NCBI GenBank assembly: GCA_037501455.1
Contig: CM074856.1
Span: 96,462,001 to 96,526,000, forward strand
Direction: 5' to 3'
Length of the DNA: 64,000 nucleotides
Origin: Lantana camara
Taxonomy: Eukaryota; Streptophyta; Magnoliopsida; Lamiales; Verbenaceae
The notes beneath the pieces were generated by a model, which saw nothing but the letters and a program-made list of their open reading frames with translations, made no database searches and was not told where the DNA came from. A program made the translations under genes and the position numbers. Of this stretch, positions 1-12,636 are shown in pieces (the first letter of the stretch is position 1; every line of letters begins with the position of its first letter).

Positions 1-2769
1 CTTATAGAATGGCTCCGGCTGAGTTGAAGGAATTGAAGATTCAACTTGAGGAATTACTTAAGATTGGGTACATTCGGCCGAGTTCGTCTCCGTGGGGTGC
101 TCCGGTTCTTTTTGTTAAAAAGAAAGATGGAACGTTGAGGATGTGTGTAGATTACCGGGAGCTTACTCGGAGGAATATCAAGAATAAATATTCGTTGCCC
201 CACATTGAGGATTTGTTTGATATGTTGCAAGGTTCGGGGGGTTTATTCGAAATTGGATTTAAAACAAGGTTACTACCAGTTGAAAATCCGGGAAGATGAT
301 ACACCTAAGAAAGGATTTAATACCCGGTATGGACATTACGAGTTCGTAGTGATGCCTTTCGGTTTGACTAACGCCCCTACACTATTTACGGATATGATAC
401 ATCGGACTTTTCGGCCTTATTAGGATAAATTTGTAGTAATATTTATTGATGATATTCTGGTCTATTCGAGGACTCCGAAAGATCATGCCAGGCATCTCAG
501 GTTGGTATTGGAGACGTTGAGAGAGCACCGGTTGTATGCAAAGTTTAGCAAGTGTGAGTTCTGGATTGACCGGGCTGCTTTTCTAGGACATATTGTCTTG
601 AGTAAAGGTGTGGAAGTACATCCTTCAAAGATCGAAACAGTTATTCAGTGGCAGAGTCCGAAGAATGTTTCTGAGGTCCGAAGTTTCTTGGGTTTGGCTG
701 GGTATTATCTAAGGTTTGTTAAGGACTTCTCAAAGATCGCAGCTACTTTAACTCGGTTAACAAAGAAAGAAGTGAAGTTTGAATGGGACGAGGCATGTGA
801 GTCGAGTTTCAAACTCTTGAAGGAGAAGTTGACCACTGCACCTGTATTAGCACTCTCTCAAGGTACTGAAGGATACATGGTTTATACGGATGCCTCGAAA
901 GAAGGATTGGGATGTGTGTTAATGTAGAAGGGTAAGGTGATAGCTTATGCATCGAGGAAATTGAAGGATCACGAATAGAATTATCCCACTCATGATCTCG
1001 AGCTTGCAGCAGTGATCTTTGCTTTGGGGAAGTGGAGACACTACTTATATAGAATTCCTTCCGAGATCTTTTCCGACAACAAGAGTCTCCAGTATTTGTT
1101 TTCTCAGAAGGAGTTAAACAAGAGACAAAGGCGTTGGATGGAGATGTTGGCGGATTATGAGTGTACAATCCGATACCATCCCAGAAAAGCCAATGTGGTC
1201 GCGGATACGCTCAGTAGGAAGGCTAGCGTGTCTAGTGTGAAAGTGGAAGTTCAAGATGAATCTGAGTCTTTCAAGCTAAGAGCAAGTATTCGGAATATTA
1301 CGGTATAACCAGATCTTCAATAGAGCCTAATTGAGGCTCTGAGGAAGGATCCCGAGGTTCAGAAATTAGCTGAGAAAGCTAGAGATGATCCTGAGTGCCC
1401 GTTTGGATTTGATGATACAAGACTCTTAAGGTTTATGAACAGAATTGTAGTTCCGAACGAATTGAAGAGAATTATTTTGGAAGAAGCTCACGGATCAGGG
1501 TATTCGATACATCCCGCAGGTAATAAGATGTATAAGGATTTGAAACAGTTCTATTGGTGGAATGGACTTAAAATGGATGTAATCAATTTCGTGAGACATT
1601 GCTTGACTTGTCAAATTGTGAAGGCAGAGCATCAGAAGGCATCGGGGCTACTTCAACCGTTACCTATCCCGGAATGGAAATGGCAACAAGTGGCAATGGA
1701 TTTCGGTGTAGGTTTTCCTAGAGTGAAGGGTGCTCTTGATGGGATTTGGGTGATCGTGGATAGATTAACGAAATCGGCACATTTTCTGGATATTCGGATG
1801 TCAGATAAGATAATTAAGTTGGCAAAGAAGTATGTTGATGAAATTGTTCGACTTCATGGTGTGCCTGTCAGTATTGTATCAGATCGAGATCCGAGGTTTA
1901 CTTCTAGGTTTTGGCAAGAATTGCAAGGGAATCTAGGAACAAGGCTTCAATTCAGCACAACTTTCCATCCCCAGAAAGATGGGCAGTCGGAGAGGTTAAT
2001 CAAATATCTGGAGTATATGTTGAGAGCATTTCTGGAGTTCGTGGAATGAACAATTGGCTTTGATCGAATTCGCCTATAATAATAGTTTCCAAGCTTCGAT
2101 AGGAATGGCGCTATATGAAGCTCTCTACTGACGAAAGTGTAGATCTCCCTTATTCTTCGACCTTGAGGAACGGAATTGGACGAAACAAGAGGGAGTGAAA
2201 CGAGGGGAAAAGAAAGAGAAGCCTTCTAAGGCCGTGCAAGAGCCAATTGATAAGGTTCAGATAATTCAGCTAAGAATGAAAGCAGCTCAAGATAGACAAA
2301 AGAGTTATGCGGATCGGCGGAGAAAGGATCTTAAGTGTGAAGTTGGTGATAGGGTATTTCTAAAAGCTTAGCCACGAAAGGGGTTTTCAAGGATTGGAAA
2401 ATGAGTTAAGTTGAATCCTCGTTATCTGGGTCAGTATGAGATTCTTGAGAAAATTGGAGATGCGGCTTATCGCTGGAAACTACCTTGAAGTTTGACCTGA
2501 ATCCACAACGTATTCCATATCTCCCAACTTCGCAAATATTATCCGAATGAATCCGAGATCCTACCCATTGAGGAGGTGGAAATTGACCCTAATCTCACCT
2601 TTGTTCAGAAACCGGTTAAAATTTTGGATCGAAAATTTCAAGAATTAAGAAACTGGCGAATCCCACTAGTTAAGGTATTATGGAGAAGTGACAAAACGGA
2701 AGAGGCTACGTGGGAGACGGAGGATAAGATGAAAAGATTCCACCCTGAGTTGTTTCCGGGCGAGCAGTG
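1..2769 (+). pseudogene. Tekay-type Ty3/gypsy pol, 5' end outside window (copy A1)
   Basis: 3' two thirds of a chromovirus polyprotein that would reverse-transcribe and integrate the element. Seen in order: RT from about 9 ([16 protein letters not shown]), palm motif FIDDIL near 445, RNase H around [10 protein letters not shown] (885-915) and [10 protein letters not shown] (1190-1220), integrase with a zinc finger (HCLTCQ, 1600) and DDE region (VSDRDPRF near 1880), and a chromodomain at 2576-2769. The last domain is typical of Tekay/Del and is thought to direct insertion into heterochromatin. Damage: one extra G in the G-run at 235-241 relative to copy A2, TAG at 421-423, 925-927 and 976-978, a frameshifting deletion near 2035, TGA at 2129-2131 and TAG at 2369-2371. 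It is followed by a polypurine tract and LTR. Family assignment is firm; the copy is dead. Confidence 0.93.
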
Positions 2770-2790
2770 AATCCGAGGACGGATTCTTTT

Positions 2791-2803
2791 AAGGGGGAGA
2801 GAT
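2791..2803 (+). other. Polypurine tract of A1
   Basis: Purine run AAGGGGGAGAGA directly upstream of the LTR start TGTAATGCCCC. In LTR retrotransposons this primes plus-strand DNA synthesis. The same tract recurs before the next A LTR (10997-11009). Confidence 0.8.
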
Positions 2804-4342
2804 TGTAATGCCCCGACTTTTCAGTCGTACAGGTATGACGTATGTGTTTACCAATTTGCGCGAATTAATTAATTATAAGGGTTTTGTACATTTAATTTTA
2901 TAATTAAATGTTAAAATGTTAAATAATTATATCTCTTATTTTATTAATATTTAATTTTCATTTAATCGTTGACTTTGTAAATTAATTGAAATGAAATTAA
3001 TTGTTATTTATTGTATTTCATTGAGTTATTTATTTAATTTTTGTCTTTATTTAATTTATTTTATAAATATTTCATTTATTTGAATTTAATTGAATTTTTA
3101 AACTATATGTGTATGTATGACACGTTTGAATGTTGTTCTTATTCGAATTGAATTCGACATTTCGTGCAAATTTAATATGTTGTAGATTTACATGTCATGA
3201 ATATGAATTTGTGTTCATTTCATGTTGTCGGATTCATTTTCCTTAGTTTCGAATTTATTTTGTTCTTGGAATCCAAATCGGGGTCTAACGAGCAATTAGT
3301 GCACCCTTGGTTTCATATTTGATAAATTGACCTAGAAAACTCGGATTCGAGTTTCGTCAACTTCCCTGAACTCGTAACAGAAATTCAAGTTTAATGAAAT
3401 TATCCTTATATTTTTCCAAAGTCATTTGAACCTCCGAAATTCAACCGAAAAGTGTTACATTCATCCAAACTGCCACCTTTTACCAAAAGAGACATATCTT
3501 TCTGAAAAATTGACCAACTTAACTATGGCTTGATGCTTTGGAACCCTAACGCAGCCCTCCAAATAGCCTTAATCACCCCAAACCGATATAACCCTCATCA
3601 CTTGGAGAAATTAAGCCAAACATTCTCTATTCCATAAAATCCCGTAACTCAAGCCAACCATGGAGATTGAAGCTCAAATCTCTTTCAAGCTTCATTCAAT
3701 CCACAAGGTAAGCTTAGGGTTGTATTATACGTTCATTGTGAGTCATTTTAATCCATTCATCCCTAATTTTGATCATGGTTTCATGGGTATATGGCTGACT
3801 TGAAGAAATAGTTAGGTTATGAGCATATATGTTGATCTCTTTCATTTCTTGAGGAATTTGGATGATTCCAAACATGAATATGATTGTCTTGACTGCCTCT
3901 TCTCATTTATGATCATTGATTATGTGGTAGTTCAAGATTTAATGAGTTTTTATTATTGGTACTTTGAGGAAAATTCCTGATATGATCACATATACCTTTA
4001 TCTCACGTTTGAGCATTCTTGGGGCTGCTTTGAATGTTTATTTGGAGTTGTTTTGCTGCATATTTGCTGGCCTACCTTACCTGAACATGTTGGGTTGAAG
4101 TTGGGATGTCTCTGCTCTCTTTTTTCATAGTTTTACCCTGTTTTTGGCCTGGATTTTGCTGTTGTCCGTTGCTGCTCCTTGCCGTGCCTAACTGCTGTCA
4201 GTTTTTGGACATTTATGAAGGTTGTTCATGCTATATTGCTGCTGCATATGTTGGCTTTTGTTGCTGCTACTTTCTGCTGCCCATTCATATCACAAAACAG
4301 GGGAAAAAGCTTTGTTGTTTTGCTGCTGTGTTACGGGAATGG

Positions 4343-4470
4343 ATCTCCCCCGGGCGGGGAGATTTTGGCCGTGAAAAGGCCCGGCCGGGTAGCCTGTGTG
4401 CAGAAACTTTCTGCACGAAGCTCCCTGGGCGGGGACTTTTGCTGCAAAAAATCTCCCCGGGCGGGGAGAT
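4343..4470. repeat. Cluster of short GC-rich palindromes in the A LTR
   Basis: Four inverted repeats lie in 130 bp: ATCTCCCC/GGGGAGAT with a 5-bp spacer at 4343-4363; perfect CCCGGCCGGG at 4380-4389; a hairpin GTGCAGAAA-C-TTTCTGCAC at 4398-4416; and ATCTCCCC/GGGGAGAT with a 4-bp spacer at 4451-4470. The surrounding LTR is AT-rich, so the cluster stands out. The role is unknown; a binding site for a symmetric factor or a methylation centre are possibilities only. Confidence 0.8.
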
Positions 4471-4644
4471 TGCTTCTGTACTGTCGTATGTTGCTGCCTT
4501 ATTTCCTTTCCATCATGCATGAAATGTTTTGGTTGTGTGCATGATTAAATTAGAGGCATGCATGAAGTGTGTGTTTATTTATTTTATCTGCATGGCTTGG
4601 TTGATATTGTGCTTCCTAATTCTCAATGTTGCTTGTTATATACG

Positions 4645-4671
4645 TATATATATATATATATATATATATAT
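4645..4671. repeat. TA dinucleotide microsatellite
   Basis: Uninterrupted TA repeat of about 13 units, with a second, less regular TA-rich run at 4694-4740, inside the A LTR. Confidence 0.9.
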
Positions 4672-6275
4672 TGCATGCATGGGATTATGCTAGGTACGTA
4701 TATACATATATATATATTTATATATATATATGTTTATTATATATTCAATATTAGTTGATTTATCAGAATTATAGAATTTAATTGTTATCTATTTCGCATT
4801 ATTTAATTTTCGTTCATGACAACGTGAATTAGTACGTGTTATAATTATTATATGAAATCCTTAGATTGAATTGATATGAAATGTGAATTTATGAATTTGA
4901 AGGAAAATGAATGAATGAATGTCTTGGTTATATGCCTTCAATGCCTTAATAGGGCACATGAACATTTTCATGACATAATATCATCTTTCACGCATTCATA
5001 TCATATTCATTTCATTGGCGAGCGTCATATATGGTCATTTTGAGTCTCATACCTTTTCTTTTGCACAGATTCGGGTACGGTAGGAGATGAGGGCGAGCAT
5101 TGAGACGCTTGTGCCTTTCCTTTGCTTTTAAAGGTGGGTTTCTATTCTATTAGCTAAAACAACCCTATATACATCAATTTGCAAGGTTTCCAGCCAAAAT
5201 TTTATATTATATCTACATCGAGTCGTTTTATGAGTAAATGATTTCAAATGTAACCCTTCGTTTATGTTGAACCCTACCTTATGATTTTGGCGAGATTATG
5301 TTATGCTCACGGGCCCAGGGACTTAGTGTATGTGGCGATCCGGGGAGGCAAGGGCCGACGGTGACCCCATACACTAGTTCCAACCAAAATTTACGATGGA
5401 ACGGACCTCGTTAGGAGTTTTGATGAGGAAACGCTAGTCGGGCTTTTAAGGATTCATGTACCTCACTAGCCATTATGTATGAGGTGGCCGGGTCTTGCAA
5501 ACCCGTCCACCACCCGGAGGAAAAAGGTGTATATGTATGATTTCGATCATGATATGTATGTGCACGAGAGATATGTATGATAACGAATGAATCATGTTAT
5601 GAATACACGAGAAGAAGGTTGGAGATTGTGCACGCCCACTCGCCGGGCCTTGAAACCCTATGATTAATTATGAATGAATATGATAGTTGTAAACCTGTAG
5701 ATGTCTTTTTTTGTCTCACCCACTTAGGGAAATCTTCGAAAAACTTCATACGGGTTTATAGCTTGCATGTATATGTTTAAATTCTGCGATATTTACATAC
5801 TATGCCCGTTTTATACCCACCAGTCCCTTTGGGACTGAACCCGGTTTGTTTTTCAGTGGTTGTGTGCAGGTTAAGGAGTGCTAGGCAGGAATACAAGTCG
5901 TCTAGGTCTTGCATTAGTGTTTAGCGCTCTTCTTTTGGTTAAACTCGCACTCATGATATTATTTTGGTAATTGATTTTGTATATCAAAATGATTATGGGG
6001 CGCATATGTTTTGAGCCATGTTGGCTTGTGGATATTGTATATGAATTCTATTTTGGAGCTTGAATACTCATGGTATATATGTGATAGTTTATTGCTTCCG
6101 CTTTATTGATTTTACTCTGATTCGTATGGTTTAAGGGTTAGCCCGCCTAGCATAGAGTGTGTGTATGTCCCCATTCGCCATGATTTAGCTCGGGTATGGA
6201 TTGTCCATTTCATATTCGAGCAAGGTCTCGGTGCAGGGGATGTGGTACCTTGCGCTCGGGTGCTACATCCTTAAG

Positions 6276-6287
6276 TGGTATCAGAGC
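6276..6287 (+). other. Primer-binding site of A2
   Basis: TGGTATCAGAGC, complementary to the 3' end of initiator tRNA-Met, lies 8 bp after the LTR end. This is the usual chromovirus minus-strand priming site. Confidence 0.9.
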
Positions 6288-6481
6288 TTCGGGGTGCAAA
6301 ACCCGGGCTCTCGTATTGTGTGAGTCAGTCTAGGTCGTTTGGCTTAGGAACTAATTGACAATGTGTTGGATATGCATCTCTTTTGTGCTTACTTGATTTA
6401 AATGTTGACTTTTGACTGAATTAATTGCATTACCATGCATAAACTAAACCTAGCACGCATTTTCAGTGTTTCTTTGACAGA

Positions 6482-7545
6482 ATGCCTCCACGTAGACATC
6501 GTGATAGATCACCGGGGCGATACAGACACCGTGATGGTTCTCCTACACCACAAGAACAACAACCGCCTCCAATGAACATGGAAAATTTCATGGAAGCTGT
6601 TTTCAATTATGTTGAGCATAGGAGAGCTCAAGCTCCCCCACCATAACCCTTGAGTAACCGGCTCCACCGAATAATAATAGGGATCCTCCTGGAGTATTTA
6701 TGAGCTACAATCCTCCTCGGTTTTATGGTTCCATTGATGATGAGGTATCAGAGGGTTGGTTAACAAGAATAGAAAGGATATTTGGAGTTTGACAGTTCAC
6801 TACTCAGGAAAAGACCCAATTCGCTATATTTCAACTTGATGGCGGGGCTTATGATTGGTGGCAAAGAACAAGGGAAAAGCTTGAAGTGGATGGGGAAGAA
6901 GTGATATGGGAGGTATTTAAAAGGGAATTTAGATATTGTTTTGTGCCCGAGGTAGTGCGGGAACGTAATGAGCAGTAATTCATGGATCTCAAACAGGGGA
7001 ATCGAGCCTTGGCTTAGTATATTGCTTTTTTTAACAGACTTGGGAAGTATGCTCCTCATATTACACGGGATGAGAAGAGGAAGTCCAAGAAATTCGTAGC
7101 GGGCCTAAGGCAAGAGTTGAGACATGGACAAGCAGGGTATAATTATGTGTCATTCACCGAAAGAGTATAAAGGGTAATGGAACAAGAAAAAGAGTTTAAA
7201 AAGAAAGATCCGGTCTTTAGGCCACCGATGGGACGGGGTTCTGGATCAAATTCGGGAAAGAAACCTATGGTTCAAGCTACTCCTCCACCCAAGGGTCTCT
7301 TGAAGAAATCACATATGAGAGGACAAGCTTCACAAGCTCCAAAGGCTTTACCCGTAACATCTTCGGATCGACAAATCCCAAGTGAGGCATGATTATCTAA
7401 GCCACCTTGTACATATTGTGGAGGGCCAACTCACAACTATTACAAGTGCTGGAAGAGGTTAGGCTTATGCCTTATATGTGGAAAAGCTGACTATATGGTG
7501 GATGCATGTCCTGACAAGAATCCGGGATTTCAAAAGGGAGTGTAG
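6482..7545 (+). pseudogene. Family A gag (capsid/nucleocapsid), broken
   Basis: Start ATG at 6482 gives MPPRRHRDRSPGRYRHRDG, matching the MPPRR start of gag in B and D. Frame remains of the capsid region include WWQRTREKLEV and GLRQELRHGQ. Nucleocapsid knuckles lie near 7408-7520: CTYCGGPTHNYYKC is a good CCHC, while the second has Tyr in place of the metal-binding His (CLICGKADYMVDAC). TAA at 6644-6646 ends the first 54 codons; further stops and shifts follow, with TAG at 7543-7545. Gag would package element RNA in a cytoplasmic virus-like particle; this copy cannot make it. Confidence 0.85.
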
Positions 7546-10500
7546 AGGCCCATGATTCAGGGGCGTGTTTATGCCCTTGAGGGCGAGGAGCAGCATGCAG
7601 AGGTTGATCCGACAGCCGTGGTGCAAGGTACCATATGCATTAACACCATGAATATTCATGCATTGTTTGATCCGAGTGCTACTCATTCTTTCATATCTCG
7701 TGATCTATGTGCTTCTATGTGCCTACCTGTTACTTGTGCAAATTCTTGTTATTTTGTGAGTTCTCCTCTTGGAGGAAATTTACAGACGGATCGGGTTGTC
7801 CGAGGTTGTTCGGTTTTGATAGAAGGGAAAGATTATCCGGCAGATTTCATCGTGATGCCTATGAAGCGATATGGGTAATCTTCGGGATGGAATAGTTTTA
7901 CCGGCACCTGACCGAAGTTGATTGTTTTAAGAAGAAGATGAAGTTGGGGGAAGAGTTGATTGGAGAAGTGGGATCGAAAGTACCACTCCTATCATTTATG
8001 GACGCTCATAATCTAATATGAGAAGGGGTTATGGGATTCGTTGCATATCTTCTCAATAAACCGAAGGATCAAATTAAGTTTGAGGAGACCGCAATTGTTA
8101 AGGAATTCCCCCATGCGTTTCCGGAGAATTTAGGTTCTTTGCCACTGGATCATGAGATTGAATTCGTTATTGACTTATATCCGAGATTAGAACCATACTC
8201 TAAGACTCCTTATAGAATAGCTCCGGTTGAGTTGAAGGAATTGAAGATTCAACTTGAGGAATTACTTAAGATTGGGCACATTCGGCCGAGTTCATCTCCG
8301 TGGGGTGCTCCGGTTCTTTTTATTAAAAAGAAAAATGGAACGTTGAGGATGTGTGTAGATTACTAGGAGCTTACTCGGAGGACTATCAAGAATAAATATA
8401 CGTTGCCCCACAGTGAGGATTTGTTTGATATGTTGCAAGGTTCGGGGGTTTATTCGAAATTGGATTTAAGACAAGGTTACTACCAGCTGAAAATCCGAGA
8501 AAAGGATATACCTACGACAGGATTTAATACCCGGTATGGACATTACGAGTTCGTAGTGATGCCTTTCGGTTTGAGTAACGCCCCTACCCTATATATGGAT
8601 ATGATGCATCGGACTTTTCGGCCTTATTTGGATAAATTTGTAGTAATATTTATTGATGATATTCTGGTCTATTCGAGGACTCCGAAAGATCATGCCAGGC
8701 ATCTCAGGTTGGTATTGGAGACGTTGAGAGAGCACCGATTGTATGCAAAGTTTAGCAAGTGTGAGTTCTGGATCGACCGGGTTGCTTTTCTAGGACATAT
8801 TGTCTTGAGTAAAGGTGTGGAAGTAGATCCTTCAAAGATCGAAACAGTTATTCAGTGGCAGAGTCCGAAGAATGTTTCTGAGGTCCGAAGTTTCTTGGAT
8901 TTGGCTGGGTATTATCTAAGGTTTGTTAAGGACTTCTCAAAGATCGCAGGTACTTTAACTCGGTTAACAAAGAACGAAGTCAAGTTTGAATGGGACGAGG
9001 CATGTGAGCCGAGTTTCAAACTCTTGAAGGAGAAGTTGACCACTGCACCTGTATTAGCACTCTCTGAAGGTACTGAAGGATACATGGTTTATACGGATGC
9101 CTCGAAAGAAGGATTGGGATGTGTGTTAATGCAGAAGGGTAAGGTGATAGCTTATACCTCGACGAAATTGAAGGATCATGAACAGAATTATCCCACTCAC
9201 GATCTCGAGCTTGCAGCAGTGATCTTTTCTTTGGGGAAGTGGAGACACTACTTATATAGAATTCCTTCCGAGATCTTTTCCGACCACAAGAGTCTCCAGT
9301 ATTTGTTTTCTCAGAACGAGTTGAACAAGAGACAAAGGCGTTGGATGGAGATGTTGGCGGATTATGAGTGTACACTCCGATACCATCCCGGAAAAGCCAA
9401 TGTGGTCGCGGATGCGCTCAGTAGGAAGGCTAGCATGTCTAGTGTGAAAGTGGAAGTTCAAGATGAATCTGAGTCTTTCAAGCTAAGAGCTAGTATTCAG
9501 AATATTACGTATAACCAGATCTTCAACAGAGCTTCATTGAGGCTCAGGGGAAGGATCCCGAGGTTCAGAAATTAGCTGAGAAAGCTAGAGATGATCATGG
9601 GTGCCCGTTTGGATTTGATGATACGAGACTCTTAAGGTTTAAAAACAGAATTGTAGTTCCGGAGGAATTGAAGAGAATTATTTTGGAAGAAACTTACGGA
9701 TCAGGGTATTCGATACATCCCGGAGGTAATAAGATGTATAAGGATTTGAAACAGTTCTATTGGTGGAATGGACTTAAAAGGGATGTAATCAATTTCGTGA
9801 GACATTGCTTGACTTGTCAAATTGTGAAGGCAGAGCATCAGAATTCATCGGGGCTACTTCAACCGTTACCTATCCCGGAATGGAAATGGCTACAAGTGGC
9901 AATGGATTTCGTTTTAGGTCTTCCTAGAGTGAAGGGTGCTCTTGATGGGATTTGGGTGATCTTGGATAGATTAACGAAATCGGTACATTTTCTGGATATT
10001 CGGATGTCAGATAAGATAACTAAGTTGGCAAAGAAGTATGTTGATGAAATTGTTCGACTTCATGGTGTGCCTGTCATTATTGTATCAGAATGAGATCCGA
10101 GGTTTACTTCTAGGTTTTTGCAAGAATTGCAAGGGAATCTGGGAACAAGGCTTCAATTCAGCACAACTTTCCATCCCCAGACAGATGGGCAGTCGGAGGG
10201 GTTAATCAAATATCTTGAGCATATTTTGAGAGCATTTCTTGAGTTCGTGGAATGAACAATTGGCTTTGATCGAATTCGCCTATAATAATAGTTTCCAAGC
10301 TTCGATAGGAATGACGCCTTATGAAGCTCTCTACGGACGAAAGTGTAGATCTCCCTTATTCTTCGACCTTGAGGAATGGAATTGGACGAAACAAGAAGGA
10401 GTGAAACGAGGGGAAAAGAAAGAGAAGCCTTCTAAGGCCGTGCAAGAGGCAATTGATAAGGTTCAGATAATTCAGCAAAGAATGAAAGCAGGTCAAGATA

Positions 10501-10978
10501 GACAAAAGAGTTATGCGGATCGGTGGAGAAAGGATCTTAAGTTTGAAGTTGGTGATAGGGTATTTCTAAAAGCTTCTCCACGAAAGGGGTTTTCAAGGAT
10601 TGGAAAAGGAGGTAAGTTGAATCCTGGTTATTTGTGTCCGTATGAGATTCTTGAGAAAATTAGAGATGCGGCTTATCGGTTGAATCTACCTCCAAGTTTG
10701 ACCGGAATCCACAACGTATTCCATGTCTCCCAACTTCGCAAATATTATCGGGATGAATCCGAGATCCTACCTGTTGAGGAGGTGGAAATTGAGCCAAATC
10801 TCACTTTCGTTCAGAAACCGGTTAAAATTTTGGATTGAAAATTTCAAGAATTAAGAAACCGACGAATCCCACTAGTTAAGGTATTATGGAAACGTGACAA
10901 AACGGAAGAGGTTACGTGGGAGACGGAGGATAAGATGAAAAGATTCCACCCTAAGTTGTTTCCAGGCGAGCATTTAAT
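7546..10978 (+). pseudogene. Family A protease-RT-RNase H-integrase-chromodomain (copy A2)
   Basis: Aspartic protease with DPSATHSF near 7670-7695 (Ser replaces the Gly of the usual D-x-GA motif), RT from about 8031, catalytic FIDDILVYS near 8650, RNase [11 protein letters not shown] (about 9090-9120) and [10 protein letters not shown] (near 9400), then integrase from about 9600 with [17 protein letters not shown], and a GPY-like stretch near 10600. The chromodomain begins near 10780. The longest intact piece is 8403-9575 (390 codons). Breaks: TAG 8364-8366, frameshift near 9560, TGA 10091-10093, a deletion near 10235 identical in position to that of A1, and TGA 10836-10838. The terminal stop of A1 is lost here, so the frame would run into the LTR. 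Nucleotide match to A1 is very high by eye. Confidence 0.93.
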
Positions 10979-10996
10979 CCGAGGATGGATTCTTTT

Positions 10997-11009
10997 AAGG
11001 GGGAGAGAT
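10997..11009 (+). other. Polypurine tract of A2
   Basis: AAGGGGGAGAGAT immediately before the LTR start TGTAACACCCC. Confidence 0.8.
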
Positions 11010-12636
11010 TGTAACACCCCGACTTTTCAGTCGTATAGGTATGACGTATGTGTTTACCAATTTGCGCGAATTAATTATTTATAAGAGTTTTGTATATTTA
11101 ATTTTATAATTAAATGTTAAAATGTTAAATAATTATATCTCTTATTTTATTAATATTTAATTTTCATTTAATCGTTGACTTTGTAAATTAATTGAAATGG
11201 AATTAATTGTTATTTGTTGTATTTCATTGTGTTATTTATTTAATTTTTATCTTTATTTAATTTATTTTATAAATATTTCATTTATTTGAATTTAATTGAA
11301 TTTTTAAACTATATGTGTATGTATGACACGTTTAAATGTTGTTCTTATTCGAATTGAATTCGAAATTTCGTGCAAATTTAATATGTTGGACATGTACATG
11401 TCATGAATATGAATTTGTGTTCGTTTCATGTTTTCGGATTCATTTTCCTTAGTTTCGAATTTATTTTGTTCTTGGAATCCAAATCGGGGGCTAACGAGCA
11501 ATTAGTGCACCCTTGGTTCCGTATTTGATAACTTGAGCTAGAAAACTCGGATTCGAGTTTCGTCAACTTCGCTGAACTCGAAACAGAAATTCGAGTTTAA
11601 TGAACTTATCCTTATATTTTTCGAAAGTCATTTGAACCTCCGAAATTCAACCGAAAAGTGTTACGTTCATCAAAACTGCCACCTTTTACCAAAAGAGACA
11701 TATCTTTCTCAAACATTAACCAAATTAACTATGGCTTGATGCTTTGGGACCCTAACTCAACCCTCTAACCAGCCTTAATCACCCCAAACCGAGATAACAC
11801 TCATCACTTGGAGAAATTAAGCCAAACATTCTCTTTTCCAGAAAATCCCGTAACTCAAGCCAACCTTGGAGATTCAAGCTCAAATCTCTTTCAAGCTTCA
11901 TTCAATCCACAAGCTAAGCTTAGGGTTGTATTATACATTCATTATGAGTTATTTTAATCCATTCATCCCCAATTTTGATCATGGTTTCATGGGTATATGG
12001 CTGACTTGAAGAAATAGTTAGGTTATGAGCATATATGTTGATCTCTTTCATTTCTTGAGGAATTTGGTTGATCCCAAACATGAATATTATTATCTTGACT
12101 CCCTCTTCTCAGTTATGATCATTGATTATGTGGTAGTTCAAGATTTAATGAGTTTTTGTTATTGGTACTTTGAGGAAAATTCTTGATATAATCACATATA
12201 CCTTCATCTCACGTTTGACCATCCTTGGGGCTGATTTGTATGTTGATTTGGAGTTTTTTTGCTGCATATTTGCTGGCCTACCTTACCTGAACATGTTGGG
12301 TTGAAGTTGGAATGTTTCTGCTCTGTTTTTTTTTTTCGGTTTTGCCCTGTTTTTTGGCCTGGATTTTGCTGCTGTTCGTTGCTGCTCCTTGCCGTGCTTA
12401 ACTACTGTCAGTTTTTAGACATTTGTGAGGGTTGTTCATGCTATATTGCTGCTGCATATCTTGGCTTTTGTTGCTGCTACTTGCTGCTGCCCATTCATAT
12501 CACAAAACAGGGGAAAAAGCTTTGTTGTTTTGCTACTGTGTTACGGGAATGGATCTCCCCGGGCGGGGCGATTTTGGCCGTGAAAAGGCCTGGTCGGGTA
12601 GCCTTTGTGCAGAAACTTTCTGCATGAAGCTCTCCG
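11010..12636 (+). repeat. 3' LTR of A2, first 1.63 kb, cut by element B
   Basis: Aligns with the first 1.63 kb of the LTR at 2804, including the palindrome ATCTCCCC/GGGGCGAT near 12552 and the GTGCAGAAA hairpin near 12607. It stops where element B begins with TGTAACGCCCCC. The 5 bp before the junction, CTCCG, are the likely target duplication; the other copy lies beyond the window. No gene is seen here. Confidence 0.9.

Larger units (their letters stand above)
2804..6267 (+). repeat. Complete family A LTR, shared by two internal regions
   Basis: LTR of 3464 bp, from TGTAATGCCCCGAC to GCTACA. The left end follows a polypurine tract and the right end is followed by a tRNA-Met PBS. It therefore serves as 3' LTR of the pol remnant to its left and 5' LTR of the gag-pol to its right. 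The first 1.6 kb aligns closely with the LTR at 11010. It contains an AT-rich segment (2870-3110), a GC-rich palindrome cluster (4343-4470) and a TA microsatellite. No protein-coding gene is seen in it. Confidence 0.9.
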
